DNA of 64,000 nucleotides. Origin: Syngnathus acus (lineage: Eukaryota > Chordata > Actinopteri > Syngnathiformes > Syngnathidae). The notes below the pieces were generated by a model. It ran no database searches, was not told the origin of the DNA, and saw only the letters and a program-made list of their open reading frames with translations. A program made the translations under genes and the position numbers. This document shows, in pieces, positions 11,896 through 24,791 of the stretch. The stretch's first letter is position 1. The number at the start of each line of letters is the position of its first letter. The stretch spans positions 3,652,912 to 3,716,911 of the forward strand of contig NC_051102.1 in the NCBI RefSeq assembly GCF_901709675.1. The letters run 5' to 3'.

Positions 11896-12290
11896 ACGTA
11901 TTTTCCGGACTAAAAGGCGCACCTAAAAACCAAAGATTTTCTCAAAAGCAGACAGTGCGCCATATAGTCCGGTGCGCCTTTATATATGGACCAAATTCCT
12001 AAATTTAAACTGGCCCGAAGCATTGTGTCATGAAATCAATCATAAGTGGCCCGCTGAAGACTATGAATCCTGAATCAAAAGACTATGGATCATTATTTTG
12101 TGAGTGTAAAGTAATTTGTTGCGTCTGAAGTTGAAATAAAAAAGATAAAATGGAGAATGATGTGATTTGGATTAAAAGTCTGACATGATGCATTAATGGT
12201 GTGCCTTATAGTCCGGTGCGTCTTATATAAGGACAAAGTTTTAAAATGGGCCATTCATTGAAGGTGCGCCTTATAGTCCGGAAAACACGG
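11896..12290. mobile_element. TA-flanked MITE copy 3, interior type D (395 bp)
   Basis: Ends are ACGTATTTTCCGGAC and GTCCGGAAAACACGG, with TA on both sides. It is the uninterrupted counterpart of copy 2. Confidence 0.9.
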
Positions 12291-15200
12291 TAATACCTGG
12301 GAACTCAAAACAAGCTGGCAGTTTTTTGAGTTCCTGTAAAGTTGTTATTTAACAGTAGAAGGTTTCCGCCTGACAGCGATGATGTCAATAAAGAAACACA
12401 TTTATGATTTTGGTCGTAAAAAAAAAAAAAAAGACCTTCCCCTCCATTAATGACCAGCAGTCACCACTGAATATTACCGGTTCCTGTGTGTCCCTGAATG
12501 CAGCGTGACCAAACGTTTCTTCTTAACTGCAATTCACTTTAACCCACCGGAACTTAGTTCACCGGCATTTAAGTATCTTTTTCCATTGGTGGATTGATCC
12601 TCTGCCCATGCATGACTTTCCAACATTTGCGTCTGGATTGATTTGATTGTTGTTGACCCTGCCTGACCCAACTTCGACGAATGGATTTTTTCTAAAGCTT
12701 TTTCAATCAACCTGTGGATCTTCCAGAATTTGAATGAGTTTGGTCACCCCTCTTCTTGCATCACCACCTACATACCACGCCCTACAACAGTCAAGGACGA
12801 CCATGGAATTTTATTTCCAGTTTACCCTGTTAAATTATGGGAATGTTTTTCTAAAGGAAAAATATTTTTATGAGAGGACAGTATCTTAAAAATTATTTTA
12901 ACACTAGCTGGTGTAATAGCCTTTTGTGACTAGTATCTGTATCTGATTGTCACATTGCAAGTTTCAACCCACCAACATCATCCTGACAAGCTTTCACAAA
13001 CAACAATTATTTACCATCCTGTGTGAAGGGAGTTGATTGTGATGTGGATGCAGGAGGTAAATAATTTAGCTAAACAATCAGAGAATTTAATTTTGTGTGA
13101 ATGGTGTTATTGAACAACTCATTTGAGAATAATTGATTTTACTCTATGGTAATTGCTAAGCGAGCAAAGCAGCAATAATGACAAAAAGAGCAGTCCTGCA
13201 AAAGGAATATATTTGCCAGAGGCCTCAGTGTGGCAAAAAGCTAATTTTTCTCGTTAAAACTTTAGCTGATTTTCTGTTATAGGTTCCAGAGCGGCCTGAC
13301 ACCAGCCTCGCTTGTCCCAGCTTGACAAACGTGCTTTTTCATTACAACATTCGCCAATGAATTGATCAACTGAACTATGCAAGCCTTCAGTGTAAAGTTC
13401 GCATTCAAAAAGTGTGTGATTTCACGAGTGGCGAGTCTCGGCCTCTAGATTTCATAACGTGAATTGTGGTGACATTTCAAATTTCAGCCCATAAAAATGC
13501 ACACACTTTCACACAGACAGAAAAAAACATTTACTGATTCAGGCAAAAGAGACAAAGGGCAGAAAAAACAACTCAATAACGCAATAGTGACATTTGTGAA
13601 CTGGACTTGGATTGTGAAAACCGTCCTGTTAGTCACTCAAGACTTCAGAATGGGAACTGCTGTCACCGGAGTCATCAGGACATCATTAGATAGATTGCAT
13701 CGTCTGGACTGAGACGCACAACTTGACTGCCCTCACTGTGTGTTCTGGCTTTCGCTCTTCCACTGGAGTCTTATACAGCAAATCCAGACGATATTCACTT
13801 TTTCCATTTATTTGCTGTAACAGCCTTATCCCAAAATGGCGTAAATCATCTTTCCCCTCAAAATGACACATCCCATAATGACAAAGTGAAAAAAAGTCTG
13901 TTTTGGTGCTAATGCACCTTTCGCAGTAATAAGGAATTATTCGAAGCTAGCCATTTGCACTAAGAAAAAAAAATCACAGCACATGGTTATTTTATTTTTG
14001 AATCAGCTTCCTTTTTTTAATAGTGGAGCTTATATACATGCCTTGAAAAATGCATTAGCAAAACAAAAATTTATTAAGAGCATCTATTTTGTCCGCATGC
14101 ATGTATTTTGTCCACATTTAAAATAGTATTTTTCTCATTCATCTGGTTGGAAACTGCGTTTGTGTCCAATAAGAAGCACTGATTAAAAAAGTAAGTTGTC
14201 CAGTTTTGATGTATTCAGATATGAACAGTGTCAATCATATTCCTCTTGTATAATACAAGATATAATATAGACAGATAAGGTAAATACCATGTCCAGATAG
14301 TAGAACAGTAGTAGTAATATTTATCAGCCGTGATATTCCCTGCATTACTAATAATGTAGATGTATTCACAGAATTTCCTGATGTATAACTGAAACATAGA
14401 AAATTATATAGGAAAATCAATGGCCAAGCATATTGAGTCACAATAAGTGTGTGCACTCAATAAAAACGAAGATTAAAAGTTTACAAAGCACTGTGCCATC
14501 CCTGATAATAAAAAGGAAGACTGCTGTGCTGACAGGGCAAAGAGTGAAATTACAATGTTCATTAAGCATTCACTAAATCCTCACTCAGCTGGGAGCAACA
14601 TCTGTCTTGCTGGTTAATACCACTGTAGATCACGCACACACACAGACACACACACTGTCGTACATAGAAATAGAGGAGGAGACAAGACACACAAAGGTTT
14701 TTCAGACAAAACGATTAAATAAATAGAATAAGGTAAAAAAAAATAAACAAATGACAAATTTGTCAAAAAATATGCAAACTGAGGGAGAAAAAAAAGTTCA
14801 ATGTTATTCAAGCAAAACCTTTTTTATTTGACAATAGGCATTTAAATGTTGACTTAAAATCCTTCCAGACTTTTTGCCAAGCTTTGTCTATTCTGTATTT
14901 CCCATCCCATCTGTTGTGTGTCTGGAATTTACTCCCTTGTTGCTTGATTGACTGCCAGTATCATTGTTTGAGTAAATTTCATTCGTTCCATTGTCTAATA
15001 TCTACTCCGTCATAGCTGCGCTTTGGGTAATAATCGTGCTTGTCTGAGCAGCAGTATTACAATCCAGTGCAATGTCAATCTTTCCGCCAAATGTTTTCAG
15101 AGTGCATACAAAATACATCCCTTTTGAGATTATTTATTTTCTCTTTGATACCATTATGCAGTAGATTGCAAAGTAGCTAGGAAGTAAATCCACTTTATCA

Positions 15201-15707
15201 CAGGTTACATTTCATGTAAAATAATCTACATTAGTGACTATTTGATCTCAATTTTTTTTTTTTATTTAATAAAAAATAGCTAATCCATATAATTGTGCCA
15301 TTCTTGTATAATTCTGTAAATCAAACAAAATAAAGTAAAAAAAAAACCAATCATGAATGGTCATATTTCTTCTATGAGCTTAAGTAAAAAAAAGATCTGC
15401 TCACTTACACACCAGTTTGGCTGTGAGGATTCTCCTGTCCACTTAAGGCTGTCATTTATACAGCTTCTCGCCAGATATGCACTCTGGGAGATACTCTAAA
15501 ATGTCGCCATTCCTTGTTAAATCTGGTCATCTGTAGATTCTCTAGTCAACATATGCAGATTTCCTCTGCTGTAGTAAAGACTGTAGAGACTGTAGTAAAT
15601 CCAGCAGCCCAGGAAGGTGAACCATCATATTGGGCATGAGGTTTTACAATACATCCCACCACAATTATTATACACTTCAAAAAAGCTACTATATGTAACC
15701 ATATATA
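12291..15707. other. Non-coding spacer, TAAT-rich in places
   Basis: The stretch 13020-13260 is rich in TAAT and AATT motifs and could be conserved non-coding DNA. This cannot be tested without other genomes. Confidence 0.4.
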
Positions 15708-16014
15708 CCGTATTTTCCGCACTATAAGGCGCACCGGATTATAAGGCGCACCTTCAATGAATGGCCCATTTTAAAACTTTGTCCATATATAAGGCGCACC
15801 GGATTATAAGGCGCACCTTCAATGAATGGCCCATTTTAAAACTTTGTCCATATATAAGATATATACATTTGGCCCGTAGGCCGGACTTTGGACACGCCTG
15901 CTGTAGTGGCTCAATATTGGTCCATATATAAGGCGCACCTGATTATAAGGCGAACTGTCGGCTTTTGAGAAAATTTGAGGTTTTTAGGTGTGCCTTATAG
16001 TGTGGAAAATACGG
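15708..16014. mobile_element. TA-flanked MITE copy 4, composite type C (307 bp)
   Basis: Ends CCGTATTTTCCGCAC and GTGTGGAAAATACGG, TA on both sides. A block of about 60 bp (AATGAATGGCCCATTTT) is tandemly duplicated near the left end. The middle carries GGACTTTGGACACGCCTGC, which looks like a hAT terminus. Confidence 0.9.
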
Positions 16015-17639
16015 TAGCTACTATATAGAGAGCTTGAGATAGAAAAAAAAACTCCACACCAGCATATTTATACTTTTTTCACCTACAACTGGGAGGAGTA
16101 GCTTCAAACTCAAATGCTGGCGGTGGTTCTTAAACGCGTAGGGCTCCCACTATTACATTCATCAAAATGGCACAGTGGGAAATTTTAGTACTGTATTTTC
16201 AAGACAGTAGCTACTATTTTCCTATGCTTTGAACCCTGTAGCTTTAAATGTGATTTGATCAAAATTGCCTGCATGGGAAGAGCGATGCTCACAACAGGTA
16301 TTGTTGAAGTTTGTCCTGACAGCAGGTAGCAGTGTAAAACAATCCATTATAACCAACGGATTTCAAATGGCTGCACTGATTGCTGTGTGATCGTGCTCAA
16401 GCTCATCTTTGAATTTGCCTTGCGATGGCGTTTAAGGCAAATACGTTTTTAAAAATCCATCTGTGTGACTTATTACTTTGCAAATAGCTGATTTTATAAA
16501 AAGCTAACTAAACTAAAAACCGAGTCATTAAAAGTCTAGCAGCTGACGGTACTGGACACATTTTTTTCCATTCTTTGCTGATTGATTCCTGTCTATTGGC
16601 TCAGCTTTGCCCCAACTCAGAAATGCGCATCAATGCAATGATGCGACTCCACACCAGAAGAGAGGATTATTCATCATTACTCTTCCCCCCCGCCCCCTCT
16701 CTTCTCTTCCCTTCTTTTCAAATTTGGCACCTCAGGCAATCAACTCAATGCCCTCACCCACTCAACGTTACTGGTCTGAAGTGTCTTGAAGAGTGTTGGA
16801 CCTTATTTAACTCAACACTGACACAGACAAAATATAAGTTCCCATGGTTACATAGATTATGAAGTGAAGAACAAGAAGCCCAGATATTGCGGAGGGAATC
16901 AAATCTCAAATGTTATTATTGAGTGCTTGAGAAAGAAAGCTCTCTGTTCTCCCCAGTCATAAGAGGACGGACCTGAGTCTGCAAGTTGAACACTACATTG
17001 CTTCCATTTATCCACATGACTAGATAGAGCCTGTTCTCGTGAGAATTTAATAGGATTTGGTGCGAAATGCAATGCAGTGTACAGTTGTTACTGCAATATG
17101 GATACATAATACTCAACGGCTTGAAAAGCTTTATTAATTTATTGTAATCACTCTAATGACCTAGCGCAGCAATTCTCAAAGTGGCTCCCTTGTGGGCATA
17201 AAGGATGAAGTCGATTTTTCGGAGAAAGTCTGTTGGTCAGAACTGTGAGTTTGTGTCGCCATGAAAAAAGTCACTGATTTGAAATTTCAGAAGGACCTTG
17301 CTGCAATGACGTTTTAAACTCTTTTTAAATTGAGATTATTTTTATTCGGGATATTTCAAAATTGGTTTTTGAATAATAAATAACCTTTTAGGAGTTCTGG
17401 ACTTGGGAAGTACAAGTAAAGACACATTTCATGTGACTCATTCTTTCTACCATCCATGTCACACTAAATGGGCTGACTGACCAGCCAGTAAGTAATGAGG
17501 TACCGTGTTCTCACGGAAAAAAAAGGCTTCTTAAAAGCCTGGCTTTATCAGCACAGCTCAGAAGTCTTAGGGTGAACAACTAACGCGCAATACAAGGAAG
17601 GTGTGCGTCTTATCTTTGGCAGAGGTCAGCTGGAGCGAG

Positions 17640-17760
17640 GAAAAATTCAGCGGGAGACATGACGGAGGGGGATTAACTCCAATCCTAATTAAGGACTGCC
17701 TGGAAATGACGTTCTAGCCAATCAATGAGGGAGGTCACAGTAATTCCTGTTGGGGGCAAA
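17640..17760. promoter_or_regulatory. Possible homeodomain-site cluster in non-coding DNA
   Basis: GGATTA at 17670-17675 and the inverted site AATCC at 17681-17685, followed directly by TAATTA at 17686-17691, lie within 22 bp. Such a cluster suits OTX/PITX- and paired-type factors. AT-rich DNA makes chance matches common. Confidence 0.2.
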
Positions 17761-18269
17761 GCTGGACATAAAATGTAAATTGGTCACAAAGATACTTGCC
17801 AACCTCACACAGAGGAGAAATCTGGAGAGACTATAGGCATGTTTTAATCAATCTGTAAACCACACGACAGCCACTGCATTTACCCATACTGTATACATTA
17901 GCATTCAGCAAAGGGAGTTGCCAAAGGGAACTCTAGTCAACTATAAGAGCAAATATGCAGAGAATAAAACGCGTTCTATCCGGTGGTAAATATTTGATTA
18001 GCTACCCGATATGCATGAGATATGTAAAGTGGGATGTGACACATCTGCCAGTTATGGGAAAGTCTTCAACATTGTATTGTAAGATATAGACAGTAAGTAG
18101 ATTGGAAAGCAAACTGTAATCTTCCAAAACCAATCCTCCAACACGGTAATCTTCTTTGTTGTGCGGGTTTTATTCCAAATATTTACTTGATTATATGTTT
18201 TAAATTTTAAAACCTTAGAAGCCCAAATATACATATGCTGGTGCGGTTCGGCTATTATTTATATTAAAT

Positions 18270-18318
18270 CCATCCATCAGTCCATCCATTTTCTGAACCA
18301 CCTATCTTCACGAGGCTT
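18270..18318 (-). repeat. GGAT-tail repeat, tail fragment
   Basis: ATCCATCCATCAGTCCATCC then TTTTCTGAACCACCTATCTT, the inverted tail of the family. Confidence 0.65.
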
Positions 18319-18966
18319 GGTGGATGAAATATTGATTTGATTGATTGATTCCACAATTGACAGTTGGATATGCAGAAGCGTATACTTACACCCTAAAACA
18401 TTCCGTCTTTCATGAACTCCTTAAAATTATTTTATTTGAATATTTTATGATTAACTGAGGCAGAGAGTAAAATAAATACTCGAGTGACTTAAGAATATAG
18501 CTTGTATGCAAAACTATGCATTTGTAAGACAACATCTAAAACAAGATAGTAAACACTATACTGTATTGCCAAAGCAATATTTTCCATAAAATGTCATTCT
18601 AAAAGTCAAATAGATTACAATTTATGGTGAAGCAGTTCGTATCTAACCTAGCAACCTTAATCAATATTGTATTGGTATTCTATTAAATTAGAGTTCATTT
18701 GAAGGGGTGTTTCATACACCTTCGTCCACTGTACGCGCAAATCAACCATTTAACTGGATTGTTCTTAGCTGCAAACCAACCCTCAATGTTTTCTAATTAA
18801 ATGATGCTGAGGGCATTACTTCTCTAATCTAAAGACCGATTGAATTTCAAGTTAGTATTTAAAGCCTATAATTTGAGCGAGTAATTGACCCTAATGCTGA
18901 GTCTCATCTCTGATGTGTTGAACTTGAAACATGTTTAGTGAGGCATGACGAGGACAATCAATTATC

Positions 18967-19043
18967 ATAGTTAGCTGCCCTAAAAAAATAATAATAAATA
19001 AATAGTTAGCTGCCCTAAAATAAATAAATAAATAAATAAAACG
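18967..19043. repeat. Direct repeat with (AAAT)n tracts
   Basis: ATAGTTAGCTGCCCTAAAA occurs at 18967-18985 and 19002-19020, each followed by an AAAT-type tract. Confidence 0.9.
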
Positions 19044-21327
19044 TTTTTGGACTATTTGTGTTGAACCCTGAGTTTTATTTTTTTTAATTTGTGTTTTATA
19101 ATGTTAACTGTGCTCCTCTGTTTTTTCCCTGTGTCATTTATCCAGTCCCAATCAATTTTTGATCTGTCTTCTGCAGTGTCCCCTTCATTGCTGTCCTTTT
19201 TTGTCATGTTGTTCACTGCCTCATTTTTGTTGTCTTGCTGACCTTTACTCGGCTAAACAGTACACATAGGTAAAACTTGTAGCGGCTAACTGAGGTGCCT
19301 CAGTAATGGTGGTCATTGCCCTGTTCACCTTATGTCCACTTCACCTGTCAGTGTCTCCTGTTTTTCCAGCTATTCCCCAAAGAACAACCTTGGAAATTTC
19401 TATTTGTTTGGTATCCGGTCCGTCCTCCTGACAGGCCCTACTGAGTCTCTTGTGTTGGGCGTCCCAGTGGACACCCTGAATAGCCCCAATGATCCCACCG
19501 TGCTTGGTGTCCTTAGCACCACACTGACTTTACTTCCACTGAATGCATGACAGTGGTGTTGAAAGGCATTGCAGTTACTTATCTTAAATGTGCAATTTAT
19601 TTTGGAAAGGGAAATTTGCTTCTGACAACGTACAGCATATGACAAATTATTGCTCTGACTACTTCGTCTATTTCTTCTTTTTTTTTCTTCTTTTTTTGAT
19701 GGTTGGCAAATTTGTTTGAATTACGCCCACCTTCTAAAATAGAGTGCGTGTTTCAATGACTTGTGATTCATTTTTGAAAATTCTAGCATTTTGTTTTTAT
19801 GGCCAGTTCTTATCTTAGTTTGAGTCAGTTATCAGTCTTCAAACTAAGAAGAAAAATAGACTAAAATGTATACTGTAGTGGCATGTGGCAGTAGTGATTC
19901 AATGTAAAATCTTATCAAATTCATTTTAGAATAATCTTGGTTTATAATACTCATTGTTTGAACAATAAAAACATTTTCAGCCCCTGCAAAATAAGTTTAT
20001 GCCATTAAAGAAAATATTCTACTGCCTCATCTGCCTAAAATTTGCTCTTTTGTAGTCTTCTGAGTTAATGAGAACGTGACTCACAGCTGATTCATAATCA
20101 TAGTAAATTACAGCAGTTTACAAACAAATCAGAAAAACCAAAGGTTAACATTTTCACATCTCACTGTGATCATGCTTCAGTAAACAGTTTTCATACTCCT
20201 TCAGTACTTGGGACTGGCTGCTTTTTTTTTTATCAAGCTGTTTGGCTGGGTAACCAAGCATTTCATGAGCAACCAAATCATGACAAATGTTCATGTTTGG
20301 AGAACAATGGACCGAAAAATAAAGACTACAATGAAGACATATGGCAGCACACATGCGTTTATCTTCCAGTTGAGAACTGTTAGTTAGGCGTTATTGGTAA
20401 AAAGTTACACTGATAAGTTGCGTATTTTCTAGTTCATGATTGGAAGACGTGGTGATGAATGTGCAGGAGGAAATGACTGTTTATGATTTAAAGCCAAGCT
20501 TTTTGAAAGCTAAGGGCACAGGTATATTTATTTGTATTTATTTAAAGTTCTCATTAATACAAACACAGATTTACATTTATTAGATCTTTGAGTTCAACTC
20601 ATTAAAAATAGGAGCATATACATTGATATTCTTGGTCATTGTATAACAGCTTGCTACTTGCACGGTATTGCTTGATTTAAGTTTAGAATGAATTGCTTTA
20701 AAGCCAGTGTGAAAATGCAAGAATAATTACAGCCAAATGGAAGTTCCAAAATTGTTTGAGAAATGGGAAACCAGAATAATACTCATGCACGGAATTATCT
20801 GAGGGTCAAATGTTGACACAGAACCAGTGTTGGCCCAAAATGAATCATGATACGAATGACCCAAACTATGAGAACAGCAGAACATTGCCAAACTCATCAG
20901 CTTACAGAAAGGGGATTAGTATGCTGAATATTAAATGATGATGGAAAAACACAGACATTGAGAAAGATATCCGTTTTTATTTTGAAGAAAAACAAAATCA
21001 TCACTGGCAAACCTCCCTATGCAAGCCTTGGACAGCCAATGTTCCCACACATAATTTCAGCAGACATTAGCACCTAAACATTTATGCCCAAATTTCAACA
21101 AGGCTTGAGGACGACACTTTCTCACACCACCGACTTTTAATGACTTTGTAATTTATTTTTAGCTCGAAGTTTGAACACGTTAACCAGATAGCTGCCATGG
21201 CTGCAGGCTAAGTATTTAACACAAAGGCCCCATATAATACCAATTTTGACAGGGAGAAAAAACAGTAATATGTGCTGTGGGGGGGGGCAGTCACATAATT
21301 GATTAATTTAGCATACAAATTCACTGA

Positions 21328-21470
21328 CAGTAGCTCAGTCTGCAAGGACTCACCCTCTGGCAAGAGAGGGTATGGACTTGGGATGTCAAGTTGGTGTTGA
21401 AGAAATTCTATTTAGAGTATCTACTCTTGAAGTGCCCTTGAGCAAGGCAGCAATCCCCCACACACTCATC
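21328..21470 (+). mobile_element. Degraded tRNA-derived SINE
   Basis: GTAGCTCAGTCTGCAAGGACT resembles a tRNA A-box region, and GAAGTGCCCTTGAGCAAGGCA is the conserved middle of common teleost tRNA-type SINEs. The B box is degraded, so it is unlikely to be active. Confidence 0.7.
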
Positions 21471-21544
21471 TTTCTTGCTTCCCCTGCATGTGTATGGTCA
21501 AATTCTCTTTGGTGTAATAAAAATGCCAATATGGAGAGCAAGGT

Positions 21545-21700
21545 GAAAATTGAATGTGCGCTGCAATTGGTTGGCAACCAGTCCAAGCTGCACCTTGCTC
21601 CTTGGCCAATATCAGCTCCAGTTCACCCACAATCCTAATAAGGACAATTACATAGAAGTCAAGGGGTATAGAAAATTGATTGCTTGGTGGATGAAAATTG
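21545..21700 (+). repeat. GGAT-tail repeat, degraded copy
   Basis: GCAATTGGTTGGCAACCAGT followed by ATCAGCTCCAGTTCACCCAC and TAATAAGGACAATTACATAG. It lies just downstream of the SINE at 21328. Confidence 0.6.
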
Positions 21701-22835
21701 AATTTTCCTTCAGGGATCAATACACATTGTAGGTTTGAAAGAGTCTGATTTTGTCCCGAGCGTGAGGTTTGCTTTAAAATAATTGTAAATGTGATTTTTG
21801 AGGATTACCAAATAATGATGTAGTTAGACCTTCGGGGCAGGCAGTGGGTTCAGTTCACAATGCTCAGCAGACATGGGTCACGGAAAACGAACCAAAACTA
21901 AAGAGTCATAATATAAGAAATTGAAATGAGCTGCATCACTTTCAAACTAAAAACCAAAAGATATTACAAAACAGAGATAGCGATGATTGCTCTAAAAATG
22001 ATGTCCTATTCGTTCTCATGTTCGACTAAGAATCACAAAAATAGTTTCATTATTGCAAATAAAAAGGAACTCAAAACAAGAGAAAATATATGCTGTGTAT
22101 AGTTCCCAACAGTAAACAAGTAACTTTTTCAAATGTCTATTTTCACGGTAGCAAACTGTGGCGACGGCTTCCGCATGACGCAATCTTTTGCAAAGGCTGA
22201 ATTGTCTGAGATAAGCAAGAGCATTGACAGGACTGTTTGACAATGGCAAAACGAAATTGCGAATTAAGGTAAACTAAATAAAAAAGTAAACTAAATAGTT
22301 ACTTGACTGAATGAAGGTCAGACAAGTTATAGATAAGAGGACCAACAAAAACAACATTCACTATTTAGAGTAGATACTGAGGGGAGAACACGAATGTTAC
22401 TGCATCAGTTTGACTTATTTTTTTAAGCTAAATATCTTCATTATTTCAGGGGAGTTCTGTGTTCTTAGGATTTCAGGAAACTAACGTGAATGTTGTTTCT
22501 ACACTCATTATTGGGGTACTGTGGTTCACTGAGAAAACTAACTATCCATAAAGAAGTCATTAAGAAAGATGGCATTTAGATATCACCACACACAAGAAAC
22601 ATATTGCACTTGCATCAGCAGATTTATTTATTGTGATGGCTCATTCATCAGCCGTTTGTCTCGCAGCAAAAAGCCCAACATTATTAATGTAGGCTATTAA
22701 AAAAAACATCAATGCATCTTATTTCTATATTTAGATTAATTGATAAAATAACATCTGTTGATTTGTAATTTTTGACTTTTTATTTGAAGGCATATTTTGG
22801 TAGAGCCATGTGTTCGGATTAGAAAAGAGCACAAC

Positions 22836-22836
<1 letters not shown>
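21701..22836. other. Non-coding spacer
   Basis: Nothing recognised. Confidence 0.5.

Positions 22837-22882
<46 letters not shown>
22837..22882. repeat. (AC)n microsatellite
   Basis: An unbroken AC run of 46 bp, 18 bp from MITE copy 5. Confidence 0.97.
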
Positions 22883-22885
<3 letters not shown>

Positions 22886-22900
22886 GTCTTTGTCATTGTA

Positions 22901-23390
22901 CCGTCTTTTCCGCACTCTAAGGCGCACTTAACCTTCCCATTGTGTTAGGGTCCCTACTCACCCGTTTTGAGTTTTAGCATGCAAAAAGTACTTCATACAT
23001 TTGTTTTTTGCGTTGAAACTTTTTGACTTTGTCAGGGACTTCCATTTAAAAACATCCAATTTTTTCAAAAGTCAACAGTGCGCCTTATAATCCGGTGTGC
23101 CTTATATATGGACCAATATGGATTCGTGGATGAGGACTAATTTATTAAAGTAAGCTTTACGTGTTTATTTTGTGTGTTGTGTGATATTAACGTTTGAGCA
23201 ACGTTGAGTTATTGAGATATTGTTATTGTTTTCACTATTTCGAGTGTTACTATATTGTGATTGCATTAACGTTTGAGCAACGTTGAGTTATTTATTCTAT
23301 GCGCCTTATATATGGACAAAGTTTTTAAATGGGCCATTCATTGAAGGTGCGCTTTATAATCCGGTGCGCCTTATAGTGCGGAAAATACGG
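22901..23390. mobile_element. TA-flanked MITE copy 5, interior type B (490 bp)
   Basis: Ends CCGTCTTTTCCGCAC and GTGCGGAAAATACGG; left flank TA, right flank CA. The interior has two copies of TTAACGTTTGAGCAACGTTG about 80 bp apart, also found in copy 7 in the opposite direction. Confidence 0.9.
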
Positions 23391-24278
23391 CATGTCATTC
23401 GTAAATATGTTAACAGCGTCGGAAAATCCCTCTGAATCATGGTAGAAATCAATTCATTGAGCAAATTACTCTTAGTACCGTCTTTAACACTGCTCTCCCT
23501 TTCTGAAATGTGTTGTGGTGATCACCATATTGAATGGTGAGTGATCTCAAAGCCCCACACTCCATTGTCCCCTCTTCTTTATTTTGCTTTGGAGCAATTT
23601 CAAAATATTACTTGAATTAACTTATTACATTTTAAAATGAGTGGGTTCATAGGTCGTGTTTGACCTCAGGGCTTCTTTTCATGCTATTATCCATGCTTTA
23701 ATCAGTCCAAACCATTGCAAAATACCTAAGTACTTTCATTAGGCCACAATTTTATTGGTCATGGCCTAACAAATTTGATCACGAGCCAACCACAGTTTTA
23801 ACAAAATTTGTGCTTGGATGACCTTCGTTATATATATAAAATATTTCCTCATACCCACCTAACAACAAATATCATGGTCAATCTTTTTCGGTCTAAAGAA
23901 ACTATTACACCAAAGAGAAACAAAACAGATACAGCCAATGCAAATCCAACTGCTCCGTACTGTTTTACTACTTGGGTCCTTGCAAAGGGGCCATTTTATT
24001 TTAAAGTGTGGCTATCTTGCTTATGAGTCTCAAAGTGAATACTGACTTCCCGGGAATGAGCACCGTTGTGTAAGCTGTGATTTGAAATTCAGACCTGCCA
24101 GACTGCAAATAAATCATATCAAGACAAACTAGATGACAGACACCGAGCTGTCACACAGTAATGACTGTTTAAAAATATAAACATGTCTTGCTTGGTAATG
24201 TATGACGTCCTCTACAAACGCCTCTCTTTTTTTCTCTTGCCACTGCTTTTTTTTTGCTTGTGAAAGGAAGCTGGCGGT
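23391..24278. other. Non-coding spacer
   Basis: Nothing recognised. Confidence 0.5.
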
Positions 24279-24370
24279 AGTCAAGTCAGTTATTTATATT
24301 GTGCCAATTCACAACAGTTATATCAAAGCACTTTCTATATTTAGCAGGTCCAAGAAAAACAACTTATCAA
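24279..24370. mobile_element. Degraded copy of the TCAAGTCAAGTTTATTT repeat
   Basis: GTAGTCAAGTCAGTTATTTA is followed by TTCACAACAGTTATATCAAAGCACTTTCTATA, the same order of blocks as at 8413. Confidence 0.5.
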
Positions 24371-24549
24371 ACCCCACATGAGCAAGCACTTAATAGTGCT
24401 GAAGATACAATATGACTATGCTGATTTGTTTTTTGGGAGACCTAAAAAATATTTTATAATGCTAGTTAGCTTCTTGTGCTTTATACCTCAAGTCATTTCT
24501 CTAAATAAAACAAAAACCTTTCTTCAAGCTGTGATCTGGCTTTAATGTA

Positions 24550-24791
24550 CCGTATTTTCTGCACTATAAGGCGCACCTAAAAACCTTCAATTTTCTCAGA
24601 AGCCGACAGTACGCCTTATAATCAGGTGTACCTTATATATGGACCAATATTGAGCCACTACAGCAGGCGTGTCCAAAGTCCGGCCCGCGGGGCAAATGTA
24701 TATATCTTCTATATGGACAAAGTTTTAAAATGGGCCATTCATTGAAGGTGCGCCTTATAATCCGGTGCGCCTTATAGTGCGAAAAATACGG
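24550..24791. mobile_element. TA-flanked MITE copy 6, composite type C (242 bp)
   Basis: Ends CCGTATTTTCTGCAC and GTGCGAAAAATACGG with TA on both sides. The interior includes GCAGGCGTGTCCAAAGTCCG, as in copies 4 and 8. Confidence 0.9.

Larger units (their letters stand above)
16015..21327. other. Non-coding; few recognisable repeats
   Basis: Holds the 17.67-kb site cluster, a repeat tail at 18270 and the direct repeat at 18967. No gene seen. The 72-codon frame at 19332-19550 has no domain. Confidence 0.5.

Noticed and set aside
19332-19550. 72-codon plus-strand frame with even composition
   Set aside because: No domain, no splice signals of note and no conservation evidence available.
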